A stretch of 64,000 nt of DNA from NCBI GenBank assembly GCA_012932295.1, contig JAAONU010000001.1, positions 42,332,780-42,396,779 on the forward strand. The letters run 5' to 3'. Made by a program: the position numbers and the translations under genes. Positions 57,901-64,000 of this stretch are shown here, in pieces; position 1 is the first letter of the stretch, and each line of letters opens with the position of its first letter. A model generated the notes under the pieces. It made no database searches, was not told where the DNA came from, and worked only from the letters and a program-made list of their open reading frames with translations. The stretch is from Cyclina sinensis. Its lineage: Eukaryota; Mollusca; Bivalvia; Venerida; Veneridae.

Positions 57901-58560
57901 AAGTTGGTTCAGGAAACGAGACAACCCATATTCAAATGCAACCCAGAAATCATCAAGACAAACATTCTGACTTGTTTTCATGCTGTTTGGACAATAACAT
58001 TGCCCTTTTTAGTGTTAACAAAATAAATATGTGTTTAAGGCCAATATTTTTGACCAAATGGCATGGAATTAAAGTTTATAACCTTAGTGTTACTGACATA
58101 ATCTACAGTTCCTCTCATTCATCTACTTGCCATGGCCAATATTTTTTTTATACCTAAAGCCCCTGTCATCCTCCCTTTAATGAACTGACACAAGTCCATG
58201 TTCTTCTACATGCACCTTCCTATACTAATGTATGGCTACCTCTAGGGATAGGGAGCAGAGGGGGAGGGGGCATATACATTTTACAGACACCTCTGGTTTT
58301 GGGTTGCTGCTATGGTATCTGTACGTTTCACCTCCTTGACGTTTCGGCCCTGTTTTTTTCGGCTACTTTTTTGTTATAGTATGGTATACTGTATGGATTA
58401 ATCAGTATACTTGTTTGACATGACCTATGTTGTTACAGCTTAATTGGTCAAGTGATTGAATTATTTTAAGTAATAATTTAGATCACTCGAGATAAATCCA
58501 CTTTGTTCTGAGAAATCAATCAAATTTTCACTACTTTGTGAAGTATAAGTAAAACCTTTA
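57901..58560. other. gene-free stretch
   Basis: No supported exon or structured repeat. Confidence 0.35.
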
Positions 58561-58563
58561 TAT

Positions 58564-61089
58564 AGAGGATATCTGTTTGTTTTTGTGGAAGATGAGAATT
58601 TATTTTATGCCTACCAATGAAATATAGGGAAATATCAGTGAGATAAAAGTGATAATACACTGTTTTGAATCAGTTAATTACCATTTTGATAATACATGTT
58701 TGTGCCCGAACTATTGAATATTGAGTATTAATCCGCTTTTATAATTAAAGTATGTATGGCAAAATTCAATAAATATTGATAAACTGTGTAAACAAAAATA
58801 ATTATTATTTAATGAAAGTGTATTCAGTTTATTTCAGCAGAAGTAAAGTTATCATATGTATTGGAGATTGTCTGCACTTTTTTTTGTGCGGAGTAACCAA
58901 AGTACGCATTAACTGATTTGGGGCTCACCATGGGGAATTTATTGAAGGCCCTGATTAAAAATGTCATAAAAAACCCATTTTTGACGTGTTGGCATAAAAT
59001 AAAAAGAAAATTTGTTTGTTTTTTAGTGGAAGATGGGAATTTATTTCATCTCGTGAACACCATATGTTGATATTTTCACTCGTGGCTGCGCCACTCGTGA
59101 AAATATCACATATGGTGTTCACTCGATGAAATAAATTCTCATCTTCCACAAAAACAAACAAATATCCTCTATTTATTTCATCGAGTGAACATCATATGTG
59201 ATATTTTCACGAGTGGCGCAGCCACGAGTGAAAATATAAACATGGTGTTCACAAGATGAAATAAATTCCCATCTTCCACTAAAAACAAACAAATTTTCTT
59301 TTTATTTTATGCCAACACATCAAAAATGGATATTTTATGACATTTTTACTCAGGGCCTTCAATAAATTCCCCATGGTGAGCCCCAAATCAGTTAATGCGT
59401 ACTTTGGTCAAACCGTTACTCCGCACAAAAAAAAAGTGCAGACAATCTTCAATACATATGATAACTTTACTTCTACTGAAATAAACTGAATACACTTTCA
59501 TCAAATAACATTTATTTTTCTCTACACAGTTTATCAATATTTATTGAATTTTAGCCATACATACTTTAATTATAAAAGCGGATTAATACCGAGTAATATT
59601 CAATCAATTGAATTGAAAGTCGGCCATATTGGATATTGTCCATGTGAGATATGTAAACAAATCAGACATTTTAAATAATTGATGGCGAATTTCTTCATTG
59701 TTCACAACTAGTTAGGCTCAGGAATTCAATATTATAACTGGATTTAACAAGGTAAATAAATTTCACTCGCTGTCACTGTCTGAAATACAGCAGATTCTCT
59801 TGTATTTACGTGGTTGGGAAATTAGTTCCGGCACAAACAGTGGATTATCAAAATGGTAATTTTACTGATTCAAAACAGTGGATTATCACTTTTATCTCAC
59901 TGATATTTCCCTATATTTCATTGGTAGGCATAAAATAAAAAGGTGCTAATTAACAAATATAATGCATTATACACATTTCACACTTTTTTAACTAATGATA
60001 CCTATCTATTTAAGCTTATTTTACGTCGGTACCGGTTGCCCATATGACCGACGCCCCCTGGAGAGATTAGTTATTTTATGTTGTGGGGGTAGTGCAAGAT
60101 ACAGAAAGCATCCCATTTCAAAAAAAGTCGTTGATTTCTTTCAATATTTCCGAGTGTTCATTCTGCAGTCAATAACTTATGAGCACAAAATAACATGAAA
60201 GACATATTCTAAACTAAATGTTTGTCATTCAATCAAAATATGTTTCTGCCTCAAACGTACTGCATGTTTTTATATACCACTTTATTTTATGCCTACCAAT
60301 GAAATATAGGGAAATATCAGTGAGATAAAAGTGATAATACACTGTTTTGAATCAGTTAATTACCATTTTGATAATACACTGTTTGTGCCGGAACTACTGC
60401 TTGATGAAACTTCAGGAATTTCCCCACCACAAGAGAATCCGCTGTATTTCAGACTGTGACAGCGAGTGAAATTTATTTACCTTGTTTAATCCAATTATAA
60501 TATTGAATTCCTGAGCCTAACTAGTTGTGAACAATGATGAAATTCGCCATAAATTATTTAAAATGTCTTATTTGTTTACATAACTCACATGGACAATATC
60601 CAATATGGCCGACTTTCAATTCAACTGATTGAACATTACTCGGTATTAATCAGCTTTTATAATTAAAGAATGTATGGCAAAAATTCAATAAATATTGATA
60701 AACTGTGTAGACAAAAATAAATGTTATTTGATGAAAGTGTATTCAGTTTATTTCAGCAGAAGTAAAGTTATCATATGTATTGGAGATTGTCTGCACTTTT
60801 TTTTGTGCGGAGTAACCAAAGTACGCATTAACTGATTTGGGGCTAACCATGGGGAATTTATTGAAGGCCCTGATTAAAAATATCATAAAAAAACCCATTT
60901 TTGACGTGTTGGCCTAAAATAAAAAGAAAATTTGTTTGTTTTTAGTGGAAGATGGGAATTTATTTCATCTCGTGAACACCATATGTTGATATTTTCACTC
61001 GTGGCTGCGCCACTCGTGAAAATATCACATATGGTGTTCACTCGATGAAATAAATTCTCATCTTCCACAAAAACAAACAAATATCCTCT
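58564..61089. mobile_element. three-copy inverted-module element
   Basis: The outer ends AGAGGATATCTGTTTG (58564) and ATATCCTCT (61089) are inverted. Inside is one module three times: plus at 58603-59160 (about 235 bases deleted), minus at 59170-59938, plus at 60283-61089. Landmarks are TTTTATGCCTACCAATGAAA, GTGCGGAGTAACC and GGGGAATTTATTGAAGGCCC. Each module ends in a palindrome, for example 59024-59152 centred on CTCGTGGCTGCGCCACTCGTG, with GTGGAAGATG...CATCTTCCAC arms. A 345-bp unrelated spacer (59939-60282) separates copies 2 and 3. No protein of its own is seen. Confidence 0.8.
60013..60042 (+). repeat. 30-base motif shared with 46621-46651
   Basis: AGCTTATTTTACGTCGGTAC followed by CGGTTGCC matches the reverse complement of 46621-46651 with a one- or two-base difference. 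It includes the palindrome CGGTACCG. It is an old dispersed repeat. Confidence 0.55.
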
Positions 61090-61099
61090 ATTTATTATT

Positions 61100-61850
61100 T
61101 CATAAATGACAGTGATTAACCTTCTAGTGTTGTTCATTCTACATCCTTAAATAACACTAAACTATTTATAAAATTCTATGTTTATTCGTTAAGGAAAAGT
61201 CTTTACTTGACAATCGTGTATTTTGTAAATTTTGTGTTTTGTAGTGATGATGCACTTTGTACAAAGCTAAAATAAAACAAAGTTCTGTTCTTCCAAGCTC
61301 ACTGACAATGCAACAGCTGTTAATTGGTTAATGTTGATGTTTTAATCCATTTTGCGGTATAATCACATGTGTGATACATTTAACCGACGCGTGTTGCTAA
61401 TTGATCATGTGTAACCTGCATGTGATATTAATAAGATATATACATGAATAGTGGCAACACATGAATGTTTGGGAGATTCTAATCTATTAGTTGGCAAGTT
61501 ATATCAAAAGTTGTGCACTACTGACGAATACATATTATCATCAGAACGTACGCTTGTGTAAACTGTAATTGTTTATTTATATATGTCTACCTTTTTATAA
61601 CATTATTTCATGTTTTGTTGACAAAATGTCTTTTATTGCTGTTGTTTTTCTTCTAACTATATACCATTTGTCTGCTATAATTTCTCTGTCACAAGTGAGG
61701 CAAACAGTTATTATACATGTCTGTATCGTGTAGTTGTGTTAAGAGGCGTTCTCACAACTGGATACACTTATATACAGATTTTAAACTTCACTGACCCATT
61801 TTCATTGCTAAGCGGTTGACCCTTGTATTTCTTTATACCTTATAAACCCA
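61100..61850. other. gene-free stretch
   Basis: No supported feature. Confidence 0.35.
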
Positions 61851-61854
61851 TTAA

Positions 61855-62323
61855 AGGGATACACAGGCAAATGAATGCCTAAAAATTAAAACTGATATTA
61901 TTTGCTCAAATCACGTTCAATATGAAGAACTTTAAATTCCCAGTATGTTTGTCATATAAATAAAGTGAAATGCGGGCTTGAACGTAAATATTTGAAGGTT
62001 CTTTAACTGAAAGTAAAACTCTAACAGTTATTTTAAACAGGTCACGTGTCAAAAACAGCCAATCGTCGTTTCTCTTAGGTTGCTTTTTGCTGTAAAATAG
62101 TGACAGGTACTTAAACCATCCAATCATTCACAGCAAAAATAAGCGCGAAATCTAAATTTTCTACTTTGGCCCACGTGGGTCAGGTTAAGAAACCATCCGG
62201 TTTTTCATTTAAATAAGGGAAATCCTTACTGGGACTGATCATTGTATTTATTTCGAGCACATTCATAGTATATTGATTGAAGAAACGTGAAAGAAAGCAT
62301 AAAACTTTTGCCTGTATATCCCT
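61855..62323. mobile_element. TTAA-flanked MITE, 469 bp
   Basis: The ends AGGGATACACAGGCAAA and TTTGCCTGTATATCCCT are inverted copies with one mismatch. TTAA flanks at 61851-61854 and 62324-62327. Inside is a palindromic E-box CCCACGTGGG at about 62170. No coding. This is the size and target of piggyBac/Kolobok-derived MITEs. Confidence 0.88.
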
Positions 62324-62788
62324 TTAAGTCGGGTAAAGTATGAAGTGAATATTAGTCATTTCTTGAAATTCCCATGGTAAAAGCGTTCTATATTGTCTAT
62401 ATTTTGTCCTAGGATAGAATATTTCTTAAAAAATCTCAATTCAATGAGGGCTGACAAAATGTGTATTAGAATTCTAAAACTTTAAATCAATACAGCAATT
62501 AATTTATCAAGGTAATAAATAATAACTGGATTATTCAAATTTTAAACAATATAATCAAACAATCAGCAGTATTGATGTTAGCATCACTTACATGAACAAC
62601 ATCTTGACACGCTAAAATAAGTAGTTGTATAAGTAGTAAACTGTAGTATTTTAAACTTCATGTATTAGACACAAAAGAACGTTTCTCATTAATAATTTTA
62701 TTACTTAAATATATTTTTTTTGGTCAAGGAAACTGTAATTTACATTTAATTGATGTTTTACCAATTTACAGTAGGAATTTAGAACGTC

Positions 62789-62885
62789 TTAAACCTCTCA
62801 CGTCTTACATATTTCATTAATGTAAAGTGAGAATCGTAAGATTTTCACGGTATGACATATATCAGGCTACACCGGAACAGACACG
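62789..62885 (+). repeat. terminal motif shared with 15580-15680
   Basis: CTCTCACGTCTTACATATTT, GTGAGAATCGTAAGATTTTC and GGCTACACCGGAACAG follow in the same order as at 15580-15680. Probably the end of another copy of the element that carries the 585-bp array. Confidence 0.55.
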
Positions 62886-62900
62886 TCGTTAATGGGCTTT

Positions 62901-63018
62901 GGGGACGATACGGACCATGGGACAATACGGACCGGACCATACGGACCATATTTTGGGATGATACAGACCATATTTTGGGACAATACAGACCATGTTTCGG
63001 GACGATACGGACCTTGTT
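62901..63018 (+). repeat. 22-bp minisatellite, about 5 units
   Basis: The unit is GGGACGATACGGACCATATT and two more T. Units vary at A/G positions (GATACGG, AATACAG, GATACAG). Confidence 0.85.
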
Positions 63019-63690
63019 TAAAACAATTATTTGCTACTGAAAAATGTATTTTGATAACAAATGTTTTGACTTGGGGAGATAGGATTTTAACAAAACTTTG
63101 GTTAAAGAAATATTTTCTACTAGTATTTTGACTGGGTAGAGTATTTTACGTTTAATTAATATGACCATTTAACAATTAATCCCTTGATATAGACAGTAGT
63201 GAATATGATTCCCCAGCAGCCCAACCCATATTTAAGTATACATTCACAATCATTTCTGTCTATTCTCTTACATGTCATGCTGTTTATCCCACCTTAATCA
63301 ACACTGTTAATACACAGATTAACAAATTTAAAAAGGCGTTAAATTGATGATTCACTGCTTAAGGCATATTGTCAATCAGCATGAAAATCTAAACACCATT
63401 CTCTTTCAATAACTTGGTTGTCAAAATAACACAATTATTTAAAGACTTTTACTGGAACTTTAAAAAAAAGATAATCAAAAACAACTGTAGTAACACTGCA
63501 AAAAGCGGTTAAAAATACTCATTAGTAGGTTTTTTTTTCTTCAGTGTACAGTAATTTTTAAAGTACCTTATTTAACACAATTATTTTAGGAGACAAATTC
63601 TCAAGATTTCTTGCTGCTTCACTGGTTTAAAAGCAATTTTTGTGCAGATAATAACAAACGAATCTAGGTATTATCGGACCTGGTTCCATT
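63019..63690. other. gene-free stretch
   Basis: AT-rich, nothing recognised. Confidence 0.35.
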
Positions 63691-63691
63691 T

Positions 63692-63883
63692 TTATAGTGT
63701 TTTCGTCATAAAACAACATTTCTTTAGAATATTTTTTGAGTTGCTAAAACTGCTATGTGGTTCCGATCTATACAAATTCCCGTCATAATTCATTAAGACA
63801 GGCTGGAGTGACAGATCACTGGGTATGACTGACAAACTCAGTGAAAAGCACAAAGCTGCACATGTAGCTCCCATTTTTTTCAT
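63692..63883 (-). CDS. signal-peptide exon of a possible secreted protein
   Basis: The acceptor TTAATGTATTACAG ends at 63898, then 14 bases of 5'UTR lead to ATG at 63881-63883. The peptide starts MKKMGATCAALCFSLSLSVI: a Lys-Lys start, a hydrophobic core of about 14 residues and PSDLS as a plausible cleavage region. It runs 63 codons to TAA at 63692-63694 with a KKCC piece near the end. The layout (acceptor just before the start codon, signal peptide) resembles 33720-33785. The coding part may end earlier at a donor such as the GTATAG after GGGAATTT, with the remainder intron. Either a short secreted peptide or the first coding exon of a longer protein. Confidence 0.42.
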   Translation of the reverse strand: MKKMGATCAALCFSLSLSVIPSDLSLQPVLMNYDGNLYRSEPHSSFSNSKNILKKCCFMTKTL

Positions 63884-64000
63884 GATACTCACAAGATCTG
63901 TAATACATTAATTCTGGTTCATGAGAGTCTGGGGTCGTCTTTGATAAATGAAAGACCACTACATGTACGTAGGACGCTAAAATAAACTCCTCTTTCTTTC

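Noticed and set aside
59995..60198. 67-codon plus-strand open frame
   Set aside because: It covers the old dispersed motif shared with 9373-9440 and 46621-46651; no start context, splice sites or domain.

Overview
This window looks like nuclear DNA of a bivalve mollusc, probably a heterodont clam. The evidence is its AT-rich, intron-dominated sequence with GT-AG splice signals, and its dominant repeats. These are arrays of roughly 110-240-bp monomers closed by a (GGAC)n-type microsatellite and a terminal hairpin, the layout of the pearl/HINE elements known from oysters and clams. The species call is inference. No operons, CRISPR arrays or functional rRNA/tRNA genes are visible.

Genes: (1) At the left end, two minus-strand candidate exons (587-787, 1029-1139) of an unrecognised gene and the first coding exon of a ferlin-type C2-domain protein (6854-6947). 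A GC-box/NRF1 promoter with a plus-strand first exon lies inside the ferlin gene's first intron (5607-5942). (2) A minus-strand gene spanning about 25 kb: two 5'UTR exons (45690-45780, 45180-45300), a signal-peptide exon (33720-33777) and two Ig-like exons (25993-26292, 20983-21122), joined in matching phase 1. (3) Head to head with it, across an ETS-site promoter at 45757-45766, a plus-strand three-exon gene (46441-46469, 46755-46825, 48720-48832). It reads as one 70-residue basic protein of unknown function with intact phases. (4) At the right end, a minus-strand exon with a signal peptide (63692-63883).

Mobile DNA fills most of the rest. At least six families of tandem-monomer elements can be told apart by their ends. 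The commonest begins AACAAGAGGGCCATGATGGC and ends in a hairpin followed by CTAAAA; its 3' hairpin exists in two sequence versions that both still pair. Cut-and-paste elements with recognisable ends include a Tc1/mariner copy (53424-54640, TA duplication, dead transposase), a long-TIR element with a 9-bp duplication (7193-8571) carrying a piece of LINE reverse transcriptase, a TTAA-flanked element (40727-41861) with a Tigger/pogo derivative inside it, and a second TTAA MITE (61855-62323). There are also a foldback element of 31-bp palindromic units (21141-22303), a three-copy inverted module (58564-61089), tRNA-derived SINE pieces and two LINE fragments side by side in opposite orientation (57121-57605).

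Layout: 0-5 kb repeats; 5-11.6 kb mostly unique with promoters and the ferlin exon; 11.6-20 kb tandem and nested repeats; 20-28 kb Ig exons and the foldback element; 28-43 kb nested arrays; 43-50 kb mostly unique with the divergent gene pair; 50-57.6 kb nested arrays with Tc1 and LINE debris; 58-64 kb inverted modules, a MITE, a minisatellite and the last signal-peptide exon. Because insertions lie inside repeats whose other copies are empty, several insertion sites can be reconstructed from this window alone.
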